From contig ONCE01000002.1 in the NCBI GenBank assembly GCA_900316245.1, forward strand, positions 1 to 64,000: a stretch of 64,000 nucleotides of DNA. Direction: 5' to 3'. How positions within the stretch are numbered: the first letter of the stretch is position 1; each line of letters begins with the position of its first letter. This DNA is from an uncultured Bacteroidales bacterium (GTDB lineage: Bacteria; Bacteroidota; Bacteroidia; Bacteroidales; UBA932). Position numbers and translations under genes: made by a program. Below the pieces are notes generated by a model. It worked only from the letters and a program-made list of their open reading frames with translations. It made no database searches and was not told the DNA's origin. Below are positions 51,723-60,149 of the stretch, in pieces.

Positions 51723-53387
51723 GTGAAGCGTTTACTCTGTGCCCTGACTGCCCTGCTGTGGACGGTCGCCCTGCTGGCCGCCTCCCTTAACGGCGGCGTC
51801 AAGGGACGCGTGCTGTCCAAGACGGACCGTTACCCCATTGAGCACGCCCGTGTGCGCCTGATGAAGGGCACCGAAAAGGTGGTGGAAGTAAGGGCCGATG
51901 CCAACGGCAACTTCCGGATGGAAGAGATTCCCGCCGGCGACTATACCCTCGTTTTCCTGGCTACGGGCTACCTGGAGAACCGCGTTCCCGTGGTTGTGAC
52001 GGAGGGTAAGCTCAAGAATGTGTTCAACATTCTGCTTTCCGAGATTAACAGGGCCGGAGACAGCTGGCTGGACGTGCCCTACGGCTCCACGGATATTCAC
52101 CGGAACATGAAAGATTACCTCAGGCCTGGCAATGACTCGGATCTGGGAGACGCCCATCTGATGGATGCGGAGATCCTGTTGGCCGGCGTCCGTATGGACG
52201 AGGTGGACCCCACGGCTTCCGGTTTTCTTTCCGAGGCCCTGCGAGAGAATAAGTTCGTTTCCGGCGGCGGGCTTTCAGAGACGGCCCTGGGCGGTTTCAA
52301 CGGCGTGGCGGAGATATCGGCCACGGCCTCGCACCTCCGCACCGGCTTTTACGGCTCCCTCTGGAACGATACGGCTAATTATGGTTTAAGGGCCGATGCC
52401 GCCTACGGCTTCGGGCAACTCCCCGGCGGCTGGTCGCTGGCGGCCAACGTGGCGGGGATTGGCTGGAACAAGACCGCCTATGACCCTTACGCCGTGTATG
52501 TGGGCGTAGGAAAGTCCTTTGGGGAAAAGCATCAGCTGAGCGCGGCTTTCCTGCGGGACCAGGAGCCGGTCACCTTCCTTCGCTACGATTTTACCCCTTC
52601 CCGGAATTTCCAGGCCTATGCTACGGTGTTGGGCCGGTTTGGCCAGGATAACCCCGCGCTGCATGCGGCGGCGGCTTTCAGCTGGAAGACCGGTCGCCTT
52701 CTGCGCCTGAGCGGCGGCGTCGACGGCCGCAAAGGCATGCAGGACATGAACTCCGAGAACCGGGCCGAAGCCTGGCTGAGCGGCCTGTTCACCTTGGGGA
52801 AATGGGGCTTTCACCTGGGTGGAAGAGGCGGCTATATGACCTCTTCCCTGGGTCGTGGCGCCATTTATTCCGCCAAGGCGGGGTTGCAGTATACCCTGGG
52901 CCACAACTGGCTGTTGTCGGCCAATACGGGTCTTTACAAGTATAGTCCCTTTTTGCCCAAGACCTTTGCTTCCGATGTGAACGTGGCCTTCAATACCAAC
53001 GGCATCAATATGAAGCTGACGGGTTTTTATGAGCGTTATATAGGGACGGACGATATCCACGCCGGCCTGGAGTTTGGCTTCAAGGTGCCGGTGTTTGTGA
53101 TTCCCAACGTGTCCCTGCAGGGGCAGGTGACGGCCGGGCATTTTGGGGAGGGAGACCGCTTCGAATGCGCCGTTGCCTACGGCGGTGTGTCCTGGAACAA
53201 CAAGGGCTGGTTTGCCGATGCCGGCTATCTGTACAACAGGCCGTATCACATGATTGATACATCGGCCGGTAAAACCTGGACCTTTGATAAAAGGCGCCAG
53301 CTGGGCGTGGCCCTGGGCTTCCGCCCGTACTTTGGCGACGGGACTCCTGCGCCGCGTTTTTCGGCCCGTATTTTCTGCCGGATATAA
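51723..53387 (+). CDS. Outer-membrane barrel with carboxypeptidase-like N-terminal domain
   Basis: 554 residues from a GTG directly after the EEP stop; a signal peptide follows at once, which supports this start. Residues 24-105 form a carboxypeptidase-regulatory domain (GVKGRVLSKTDRYPIEHARV). A short plug-like stretch (about 110-200) leads to a beta barrel of alternating aromatic strands ending FSARIFCRI. It is about half the size of a usual TonB receptor. It may be the exit or entry pore for nuclease products; function is not shown. Confidence 0.82.
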   Translation: MKRLLCALTALLWTVALLAASLNGGVKGRVLSKTDRYPIEHARVRLMKGTEKVVEVRADANGNFRMEEIPAGDYTLVFLATGYLENRVPVVVTEGKLKNVFNILLSEINRAGDSWLDVPYGSTDIHRNMKDYLRPGNDSDLGDAHLMDAEILLAGVRMDEVDPTASGFLSEALRENKFVSGGGLSETALGGFNGVAEISATASHLRTGFYGSLWNDTANYGLRADAAYGFGQLPGGWSLAANVAGIGWNKTAYDPYAVYVGVGKSFGEKHQLSAAFLRDQEPVTFLRYDFTPSRNFQAYATVLGRFGQDNPALHAAAAFSWKTGRLLRLSGGVDGRKGMQDMNSENRAEAWLSGLFTLGKWGFHLGGRGGYMTSSLGRGAIYSAKAGLQYTLGHNWLLSANTGLYKYSPFLPKTFASDVNVAFNTNGINMKLTGFYERYIGTDDIHAGLEFGFKVPVFVIPNVSLQGQVTAGHFGEGDRFECAVAYGGVSWNNKGWFADAGYLYNRPYHMIDTSAGKTWTFDKRRQLGVALGFRPYFGDGTPAPRFSARIFCRI

Positions 53388-53405
53388 TTGTATTTCTATA
53401 AACCT

Positions 53406-55406
53406 ATGAAAAAAACATTAGTCTTTTTTGCAGCCATGGCTATGCTTACCGCTTGCAACACGGAGAAACCCGCCAACATCTTCCTGCAGGAGTGGGACAC
53501 CCCTTACGGGACGGCCCCCTTCTCCAAGATTACCACCGACCAGTATATGCCCGCCTTCAAGGCCGGCCTGGAGGAGCAGAAGGCCAACATCGAGGCCATT
53601 CTGGCCAATACCGAGGCCCCTACCTTCGAGAATACCATCCTGGCCTATGAGAACGCCAGCCCCATCCTGGACAAGGTTCAGGGCGTGTTCTTCAACCTTT
53701 CCGAGAGTGATTCCACCCCCGAGATGCAGGCCATCGAAGAGGAAGTGATGCCCCTGATCACCGAGGCGTCCAACGAGATCATGATGAACGAAGACCTCTA
53801 TGCCCGCGTGAAGGCCGTGTATGAGAATTCGGCCAGCCTCACCCGCGAGCAGCAGATGCTGGTCAAGAAAATCTACGAAAGCTTCGAGCGCAACGGCGTG
53901 GGCCTGGCTCCCGAGGCCAAGAAGCGCTTTGCGGAGATCAACACCCGCCTGGCCATGCTGAGCCAGAAATTTGGCCAGAATCTCCTGGCCGAGAACAATG
54001 CCTTCAAGGAGGCCACCGGCATCACCGTGAGCGAGTACTACGACTTCATGGGTTCCTGCCCCGACCGCGCCAAGCGTGAGCAGGTGTTCAAGGCCTACAG
54101 CTCCCGCGGCAACCACGGCGACGAGCACGACAACAACGCCATTGTGCTGGAGACCCTGCGCCTTAGGGCCGAAATGGCCGAACTCCTGGGCTATCCCAAC
54201 TTTGCGGCCTACCAGCTTTCCAACAAGATGGCCGGCAATCCCGAGACCGTGGACCAGTTCCTGCAGCCCATCATGGATGCCGCCATGCGCAGCGCCAAGG
54301 CCCAGCTCAAGGAGATGGAGAAGATAGCCGGTCACAAGATTGAAGCCTGGGACTGGAGCTACTACGCCGAGAAGGTGCGTGCCCAGAAGTACGCCCTGGA
54401 CGAGAGCCAGACCAAGCCTTATTTCCAGGCCGACAGCGTGATGAAGGGTGTGTTCACCGCCGCTTCCAAGGTCTACGGCCTCCAGTTTGAGGAAGTGACC
54501 GGCGAGGTTGAGGTGTACCAGCCCTCCGTCAAGGCCTACAAGATTACCGACGCCGACGGTTCCCTGATTGGCATCTTCTACCGAGACTACTATGTGCGTC
54601 CCACCAAGCGCGGCGGCGCATGGATGAACAACTTCCGCGAGCAGAAGACCGGTGTGCGTCCCATCATTGTGAACGTCTGCAACTTCCCGGCCCCCGGCGC
54701 AGATCCCACCGAACCGCAGCCCAGCCTCCTTACCATTGACAACGTGCAGACCGCCTTCCATGAGTTTGGACATGCCCTGCACGGCTTCCTGAGCCAGGGC
54801 AACTATGTGTCGGTGTCCGGAACCAATGTGGCCCGCGACTTTGTGGAAATGTTCTCCCAGTTCAACGAGAACTTTGCCTTTGTGCCCGAGATTCTGGCCA
54901 ACTATGCCAACAATTGGGAAACCGGCGAGCCCATCTCTCCTGCCCTTGTGGAGAAGATCCAGAAGGGCCTCAAGTTCAACCAGGGCTTCATGACCGGCGA
55001 ACTCTGCGCCGCCTCTATCCTGGATATGAAGTGGCACGAACTTTCCGCCGCCCAGCTGGCTCAGTTCACCGACGCCCAGAGCGTCCGTGACTTCGAGACC
55101 AAGGTATGCAAGGAAATGGGCCTGATTGACATCATCATCCCCCGTTACCGCACCACCTACTTCAACCACATTATGGGCAGCGGTTACAGCGCCGGTTATT
55201 ACGGCTACCTCTGGAGCGAAGTGCTGGCCGTAGACGCCTGGGAGAAGTTCAAGGCCGACGGCATCTTCAACCCCGCCACCGCCAAGGCTTTCCGCAAGAC
55301 CTTCCTGGAGAAGGGCGGTTCCGAAGAGCCTATGGTCCTCTACAAACAATTCAGAGGAGCCGAACCCGACCCCTCTGCATTGATGAGAGCACGTGGACTG
55401 AACTAA
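53406..55406 (+). CDS. M3 family peptidyl-dipeptidase (Dcp-like), lipoprotein
   Basis: 666 residues from ATG 53406 (MKKTLVFF); an upstream in-frame start at 53388 would add 6 residues. Signal ends MLTAC, so it is probably a lipoprotein. The thermolysin-like fold has AFHEFGHALHG (zinc His pair and catalytic Glu) and the third ligand Glu in FVEMFSQF. It removes C-terminal dipeptides from peptides. Its stop interlocks with the convergent manA stop in CTAA. Confidence 0.94.
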   Translation: MKKTLVFFAAMAMLTACNTEKPANIFLQEWDTPYGTAPFSKITTDQYMPAFKAGLEEQKANIEAILANTEAPTFENTILAYENASPILDKVQGVFFNLSESDSTPEMQAIEEEVMPLITEASNEIMMNEDLYARVKAVYENSASLTREQQMLVKKIYESFERNGVGLAPEAKKRFAEINTRLAMLSQKFGQNLLAENNAFKEATGITVSEYYDFMGSCPDRAKREQVFKAYSSRGNHGDEHDNNAIVLETLRLRAEMAELLGYPNFAAYQLSNKMAGNPETVDQFLQPIMDAAMRSAKAQLKEMEKIAGHKIEAWDWSYYAEKVRAQKYALDESQTKPYFQADSVMKGVFTAASKVYGLQFEEVTGEVEVYQPSVKAYKITDADGSLIGIFYRDYYVRPTKRGGAWMNNFREQKTGVRPIIVNVCNFPAPGADPTEPQPSLLTIDNVQTAFHEFGHALHGFLSQGNYVSVSGTNVARDFVEMFSQFNENFAFVPEILANYANNWETGEPISPALVEKIQKGLKFNQGFMTGELCAASILDMKWHELSAAQLAQFTDAQSVRDFETKVCKEMGLIDIIIPRYRTTYFNHIMGSGYSAGYYGYLWSEVLAVDAWEKFKADGIFNPATAKAFRKTFLEKGGSEEPMVLYKQFRGAEPDPSALMRARGLN

Positions 55407-56374
55407 CGGATATACGAGGTCAATACCTTCATGCTGCCGCCGGGGACAAAACAAAGGTCGTCGGCGGTAGCTGGTATTAAGACGGTCTCTCCCTGGTGGA
55501 CAGGGACTTCTTCTCCGTCTACCTCCAGGGTGCCTTCACCATCCAGGCACATCACTACCATAAAGGAATCGATGCCGGAGAGGTCCTTGGCAAAGGGCAG
55601 GGTGAGGTCGTAGATGCTGGTGGTGAAATACGGGCAGCTCACCACTTCCTGTTCTTCGTCCTTTTCCGGGCTGTAGTGGGTGCGGTAGTCCGGGTATACC
55701 GTGTAGTCAATGGCGTCCTTGGCCAGTTCCGTGTGAACCTCGCGGGGTTTGCCGTCCAGGCCCAGGCGGCCGTAGTCGTAGATGCGGTAGGTGATGTTGG
55801 ACGTCTGCTGGATCTCTGCGATGAAGCAGCCGCCGCAGATGGCGTGGATGCGTCCGGCGGGCAGGAAGAACACGTCTCCGGGATGCACGTCATAGCGGGC
55901 CAGCACATCGGTGATGGTGCCGTCGGCCACTTTGGCGGCGTACTCTTCCGGGGTAATCTTCTTGGTGAGGCCGGCCAGCAGGTGGGCTCCCTTATCGGCC
56001 GCTACCACATACCACATCTCGGTCTTTCCCTTGGAGCCGTTGTGGCGCTTGGCGGCCAGTTCGTCGTTGGGATGCACCTGGATGGAGAGGTCCGTGAGGG
56101 CGTCGATGAACTTGATCAGGAGGGGGAATTCGTCCCCGGTGTTGGCATACACGTGCTCTCCCACCAGCTCTCCCTTGTATTCTTTTACCAGTTCGGCTAT
56201 GGTCTTGCCCTTGAAGGGACCTTCGGCCACTACGCTCTCGTTGCCGGCCACGCCGGAGAGTTCCCAGCTTTCGCCAATGTGCTTCTGGTCGGTTTCTATG
56301 CCTTTGTACGGGGCAATCTTTTCACCACCCCATACAATGGTCTTGAGGATAGGTTCAAATTTCAGAGGAGTCAT
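55403..56374 (-). CDS. manA: Mannose-6-phosphate isomerase, class I
   Basis: 323 residues, a cupin enzyme. GEKIAPYKG-like start, IQVHPNDELA (zinc His), EMWYVV and the C-terminal jelly roll with VPVHQGETVLIPA. It interconverts mannose-6-phosphate and fructose-6-phosphate. It closes the minus-strand mannose locus, 6 nt after the GH92 gene, so mannose released by GH92 can enter glycolysis after phosphorylation. Confidence 0.93.
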   Translation of the reverse strand: MTPLKFEPILKTIVWGGEKIAPYKGIETDQKHIGESWELSGVAGNESVVAEGPFKGKTIAELVKEYKGELVGEHVYANTGDEFPLLIKFIDALTDLSIQVHPNDELAAKRHNGSKGKTEMWYVVAADKGAHLLAGLTKKITPEEYAAKVADGTITDVLARYDVHPGDVFFLPAGRIHAICGGCFIAEIQQTSNITYRIYDYGRLGLDGKPREVHTELAKDAIDYTVYPDYRTHYSPEKDEEQEVVSCPYFTTSIYDLTLPFAKDLSGIDSFMVVMCLDGEGTLEVDGEEVPVHQGETVLIPATADDLCFVPGGSMKVLTSYIR

Positions 56375-56380
56375 ACGTTT

Positions 56381-58555
56381 TTACTTTCCCATTACAAATT
56401 CTAAGGTACCTCCCTGGATCAGGTCTTCGTACTGGATGTAGGGGAGGGTGTAGGGCTTGCCGTTGAACTTGACGCTCTTGATGTGGGGCTTGTTCTCGCC
56501 GGCTCCCTTGGCAAGGATGGTCAGCTCTCCGCCGGGCATCTTCACCGTCATCTTGTCAAACAGGGGCGCGCCGAACCAGAAGCGCGGACGGGCGGGTTCC
56601 ACCTGGTAGAAGCCCATGGCGGAAAGTACGTACCAGGCACTCATCTGCCCCACGTCCTCGTTGCCGGCCAGGCCCTCGGGATCGTTGAAATACATCTCCT
56701 TGTATACCTGGCGGAGGCGGTCGGCGGCCTTGTCGGGCTGGCCCAGCATCGAGTACAGGTAAATGGTGTGGTGGCTGGGCTCGTTGCCGTGGGCATACTG
56801 GCCAATGAGACCGGAGATGTCCGGGCTGGCGTTTTCGCCCTCCACGTGGTCAGGAGCCTCAAACAGGCCGTCCAGCTTGGCCAGGGTAGCTTCCTCGGAA
56901 CCGAAGAGCTCTACCAGGCCGTCTACGTCCTGGGGAACCAGCCAGAGGTACTGCCAGGCCGTACCCTCGGTGTAGTCGGAGGTCTCGTGGCGGGAGTAGA
57001 TGGGGTCGAAGGGCTCGGTGAAGGTGCCGTCTACCTTGCGGCCGCGGAGGAACTGGGTCTTGGGATCCCAGAAATGTCTCCAGGAGTGGCTGCGCTCGGT
57101 GAACTGGGCGGCCAGGCTCTCGTGTCCCAGGAAGGAGGCTGCGTTGGCCAGGGCGGCGTCTGCAATGGCGTATTCCATATCGTTGGCCACGGACTCGGCA
57201 TAGAGGTCTGCGGGAATGTAACCGTAGGTCATACGGAAGTTCTGTCCGCGGTCGGGCATATTGGCGGTGGTTACCATGGCGTCCAGGATCTCCTGGTCGG
57301 TCAGGCGGGCGTTGTAGCCTTTTACGATGGCGTCGGCAAAGACAATCAGGCCGGGGTTGCCCACCATACAGTCGGTCTCGTTGCCCATCAGGTGCCAGAC
57401 CGGCAGGTCTCCCTGCTCCTTGTAAATGTGGTAGAAGGTGGCTACCACGTCATCCATCATATCGTGGTGGATGAGGCTCATCAGCGGATGGGCGGCACGG
57501 TAGGTGTCCCAGAGGGAGAAGGTGGTGAAGTTGCGGAAGTCTCCCTGACGGACGCCGTCGTCGCTGCCACGGTACTGGCCGTCCACATCGTTGAAGACGC
57601 TGGGGGCAATCATAGTGTGGTAGAGAGCGGTGTAGAAGACGGTTCTGGCGTCTTTGTCCTGGGTCTCTACGGAAATCTTGCTCAGTTCCTCGTTCCAGGC
57701 ACTGCGGGCGTCTTTCTTCACGGCTTCAAAGTCCCAGCCGGGGAGTTCGGCCTTCATATTGGCCTTGGCGCCTTCTACCGAAACGGGGGAGAGGGCCACC
57801 TTGAGCATAATCTGGTCGCCTGCATTGGTGTGGCCAATCTTGCAGCGGCCATAGAGCTTTCCTTTTTCGAATTCCACTCCGGAGATGGGCTTGTCAAAGG
57901 CGGCCCAGAAGAAGACCTTCTGGTTCTTGGCCCAGCCGTGGGAGTAACGGTGACCGCTCAGGGCAATCACGTCTCCGCCGTCGTTGGTGATTACGTCCAT
58001 ATCGGCGTCGTAGACGGTGTCCCAGCAACCGCCGTTCTGCAGGTCAAAGAGGATGGCGGCGTCATCGGCCTCCGGGAAGGTATAGCGGTGCATACCTACG
58101 CGGGCGGTGGCGGTGAGTTCGGCCGTAATGCCGTAGCGCAGCAGGGGAACGCTGTAGTAACCGGGCTCGGTCACTTCCTTGGTGCGGTCTGCATAGCTCC
58201 AGGCTCCGCTGTTGGGATCATCCTCCGTACCGCGGGCAGGCGTGGTGGGGCCAATCACGGGCATTACGGTGATGTCAAAGAGGTCTCCGATGCCGGTTCC
58301 GCTCAGGTGCATATGGCTGAAACCGATGACGGTGGAATCGCTGTCGTGGTAGCCGGAGCACCAGTCCCATTCCTGGGGAATGCTGGTGGGACCCAGCTGA
58401 ACCAGGCCGAAGGGAACGTTGGCGCCCACGAACACGTGGCCGTGGCCACCGGTGCCAATCTTGGGATTGACGAAGGCGGCAGGGTCATTATTGGCCAGGG
58501 GGGCGCTGCAGGCGGCCATCAGAGCCGCGGCGGCAGCAAGGATAAGCTTTTTCAT
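56381..58555 (-). CDS. GH92 alpha-mannosidase, lipoprotein
   Basis: 724 residues with a lipoprotein signal ending AALMAAC. GH92 features: PKIGTGGHGHVFVGANVPFG at the start of the N-terminal beta domain, GFSHMHLSGTG, and in the (alpha/alpha)6 domain HGNEPSHHTIYLY and GNEDVGQMSAWYVLSAMGFY, which carry the calcium and catalytic sites. GH92 enzymes remove alpha-1,2, 1,3, 1,4 or 1,6 mannose from N-glycans or mannan. The linkage cannot be told here. It lies between the CBM9-like gene and manA. Confidence 0.94.
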   Translation of the reverse strand: MKKLILAAAAALMAACSAPLANNDPAAFVNPKIGTGGHGHVFVGANVPFGLVQLGPTSIPQEWDWCSGYHDSDSTVIGFSHMHLSGTGIGDLFDITVMPVIGPTTPARGTEDDPNSGAWSYADRTKEVTEPGYYSVPLLRYGITAELTATARVGMHRYTFPEADDAAILFDLQNGGCWDTVYDADMDVITNDGGDVIALSGHRYSHGWAKNQKVFFWAAFDKPISGVEFEKGKLYGRCKIGHTNAGDQIMLKVALSPVSVEGAKANMKAELPGWDFEAVKKDARSAWNEELSKISVETQDKDARTVFYTALYHTMIAPSVFNDVDGQYRGSDDGVRQGDFRNFTTFSLWDTYRAAHPLMSLIHHDMMDDVVATFYHIYKEQGDLPVWHLMGNETDCMVGNPGLIVFADAIVKGYNARLTDQEILDAMVTTANMPDRGQNFRMTYGYIPADLYAESVANDMEYAIADAALANAASFLGHESLAAQFTERSHSWRHFWDPKTQFLRGRKVDGTFTEPFDPIYSRHETSDYTEGTAWQYLWLVPQDVDGLVELFGSEEATLAKLDGLFEAPDHVEGENASPDISGLIGQYAHGNEPSHHTIYLYSMLGQPDKAADRLRQVYKEMYFNDPEGLAGNEDVGQMSAWYVLSAMGFYQVEPARPRFWFGAPLFDKMTVKMPGGELTILAKGAGENKPHIKSVKFNGKPYTLPYIQYEDLIQGGTLEFVMGK

Positions 58556-58567
58556 ATAGGTAAGTTT

Positions 58568-59317
58568 TTATTTGACAAAACGAAGCACGCCCCAGTTCTC
58601 CGGCTGGTGCATATCTACAACGCCGGTGGGGTTCCAGACCCAGTTCTCTTCCGGGCCGCCGGCCACCAGCCACTCAACGCGGGAGAAGCCAATCTTCCAG
58701 TCCTTGGCCCGGAGTTCTTCGGGCGTCTGGAACTCTACGCAGAGCGAGGCAATGGGGATGGCCATTTCCACCGTCCAGCCCTTGTCCACGTCGGAATCGT
58801 CGTTGAGGGTGCCGTTGATCTGAACAGCGGTCTGGAGGCCGCGGAGATCCCAGGGCAGGTAGAACTTGCCGCCGTCGCGGTACGGCTTGTCCATCAGGAG
58901 ATCCATCACCGTGTTGAGGGCGTTGAGTTCAATTTCAAAGTAGAAGCGGCAGTCGGAGTCCGGATCTATGAACACCTCCCAGTCGTTGTCGTGGTAGATG
59001 ATGGCGTCCCGTTCCGTGAGGCTGCCCGTCACATTGTCTTCCTCGATGAGGCCGGCAATGTAGAGGTGGTCCTTATCCCAGAGCATCTTCATCTGCGTGT
59101 TCTTGGTGGGTTTGGGCTCAAAGTCAACGCCGCGGATGTCTGCGAAAGGCTCGCTCAGCGGGGCGTTCTGCCAGTCGGGCTCGTCCAGGATGCCGTCAAT
59201 CACAATGGGGCCGGTGGCCTGGGGAGCGTTATAGGTACGTATGGGGACCTTGGGAAGGTTGGCTTTGGGCGCGCACGCGGCCACAAGCAGGAGAATAGGA
59301 ATAAGTATACGCTTCAT
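58568..59317 (-). CDS. CBM9-like carbohydrate-binding lipoprotein
   Basis: 249 residues, signal ending LLLVAAC. The rest is one carbohydrate-binding family 9-like domain: IVIDGILDEPDWQNAPLS opens it, followed by MLWDKDHLYIAG and WEVFIDPDSD. Such domains bind glycan ends or act in periplasmic sugar handling. It is 12 nt before GH92 and has its own promoter, so it leads a three-gene unit with GH92 and manA. Confidence 0.88.
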   Translation of the reverse strand: MKRILIPILLLVAACAPKANLPKVPIRTYNAPQATGPIVIDGILDEPDWQNAPLSEPFADIRGVDFEPKPTKNTQMKMLWDKDHLYIAGLIEEDNVTGSLTERDAIIYHDNDWEVFIDPDSDCRFYFEIELNALNTVMDLLMDKPYRDGGKFYLPWDLRGLQTAVQINGTLNDDSDVDKGWTVEMAIPIASLCVEFQTPEELRAKDWKIGFSRVEWLVAGGPEENWVWNPTGVVDMHQPENWGVLRFVK

Positions 59318-59339
59318 AAGAACATTTGTATGTGGTCTA

Positions 59340-59347
59340 CAAATTTA
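59340..59347 (-). promoter_or_regulatory. -7 promoter element for CBM9-GH92-manA
   Basis: Minus-strand TAAATTTG fits TAnnTTTG and ends 22 nt before the CBM9-like start. It lies after the terminator of the previous gene. Confidence 0.68.
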
Positions 59348-59381
59348 GCACAAATTCTTGTTTATTCCTTTGGTAATACAG

Positions 59382-59410
59382 AAAAAAGGGCGGCCCGGGA
59401 GGGTCGCCCT
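59382..59410 (-). terminator. Terminator of the small secreted protein gene
   Basis: On the minus strand AGGGCGACCC pairs with GGGCCGCCCT (one mismatch), followed by a run of six U. It begins 6 nt after the stop codon. Confidence 0.83.
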
Positions 59411-59416
59411 AAGGGA

Positions 59417-60082
59417 CTAAAACAATTGTTTGAGATAAGAAATAACCTGCAGGGCCTGCTGGGCGTTCTCCAAAGTGTATTTCTTTTCTTTCACGTAAGC
59501 TTTGAGGGCGGGCGCCTGGTCCGGGAAGGCTTTATACAAATCCTTGAGCCGTTGGGCCTTGTACTGCACGCCCCCTATCTTGAAGATGTAGGTATTGTTG
59601 CCCTTCCGCTGCCATACCTCCTGCACATAATCTCCCCTTTGGGCAAACATTCCGTCTCCTTTCACCGGTTCGCCGGGAGCGAGACTGGTCCACAGGACGT
59701 CCACTTTGTTCTGCGTAGTGGCTCCCAGTGCTCCTTTGGAGCCCTTGTTCACGTTCTTGAACTTCCAGTTCACGTAGACGGTATCTCCCGGCCAGGCCAG
59801 TTGTTCGCACAGGAGCCCCTCCTTCATCACAAAGCGCTTCCCGCTTACAAGGAGCGTGTCAATCAGGTACATATTGGTGAGCTCCATCAGCGTCTCTCCC
59901 TGCAGGTAAAAGACGCGCTGGCCCATGGCGTCAATGTTCAGGAGCACCTCTTCCTTCCGCTCGAAGCCCTGGAAAGAAAGGGTCCCGGGCTGGAATTCGG
60001 GGAAAAGGAAGACAGGCTGCTGGGCCAGGAGGGAGAAGGCCGAAAAGAGGCTGATAAAAAGGGCCGATAAGGTGCGTTTCAT
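59417..60082 (-). CDS. Secreted protein of unknown function in the mannose locus
   Basis: 221 residues from ATG 60082; the longer frame to 60133 crosses the susD terminator. Signal peptide cut after SLLAQQ. The body is mostly beta (for example LLNIDAMGQRVFYLQGETLM) with a helical C-terminal tail. I do not recognise a family. It is flanked by terminators on both sides, so it may be expressed separately, or through read-through from susD. Confidence 0.72.
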   Translation of the reverse strand: MKRTLSALFISLFSAFSLLAQQPVFLFPEFQPGTLSFQGFERKEEVLLNIDAMGQRVFYLQGETLMELTNMYLIDTLLVSGKRFVMKEGLLCEQLAWPGDTVYVNWKFKNVNKGSKGALGATTQNKVDVLWTSLAPGEPVKGDGMFAQRGDYVQEVWQRKGNNTYIFKIGGVQYKAQRLKDLYKAFPDQAPALKAYVKEKKYTLENAQQALQVISYLKQLF

Positions 60083-60094
60083 AAGAATTGGGTT

Positions 60095-60126
60095 AAAAAG
60101 TGGCGCCGTCACAAAGGCGGCGCCAC
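60095..60126 (-). terminator. Terminator of the susCD operon
   Basis: GTGGCGCCG and CGGCGCCAC form a perfect 9-bp stem; on the minus strand five U residues follow. It lies 24 nt after the SusD stop. Confidence 0.86.
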
Positions 60127-60149
60127 GATTCATTCAAAAAACAGGCCGA

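Noticed and set aside
56483-60070. 1195-codon open frame on the plus strand
   Set aside because: It is the antisense of GH92, CBM9-like and the secreted protein, caused by high G+C codon bias; it has no domain and is rich in Val, Gly and His as typical shadows are.
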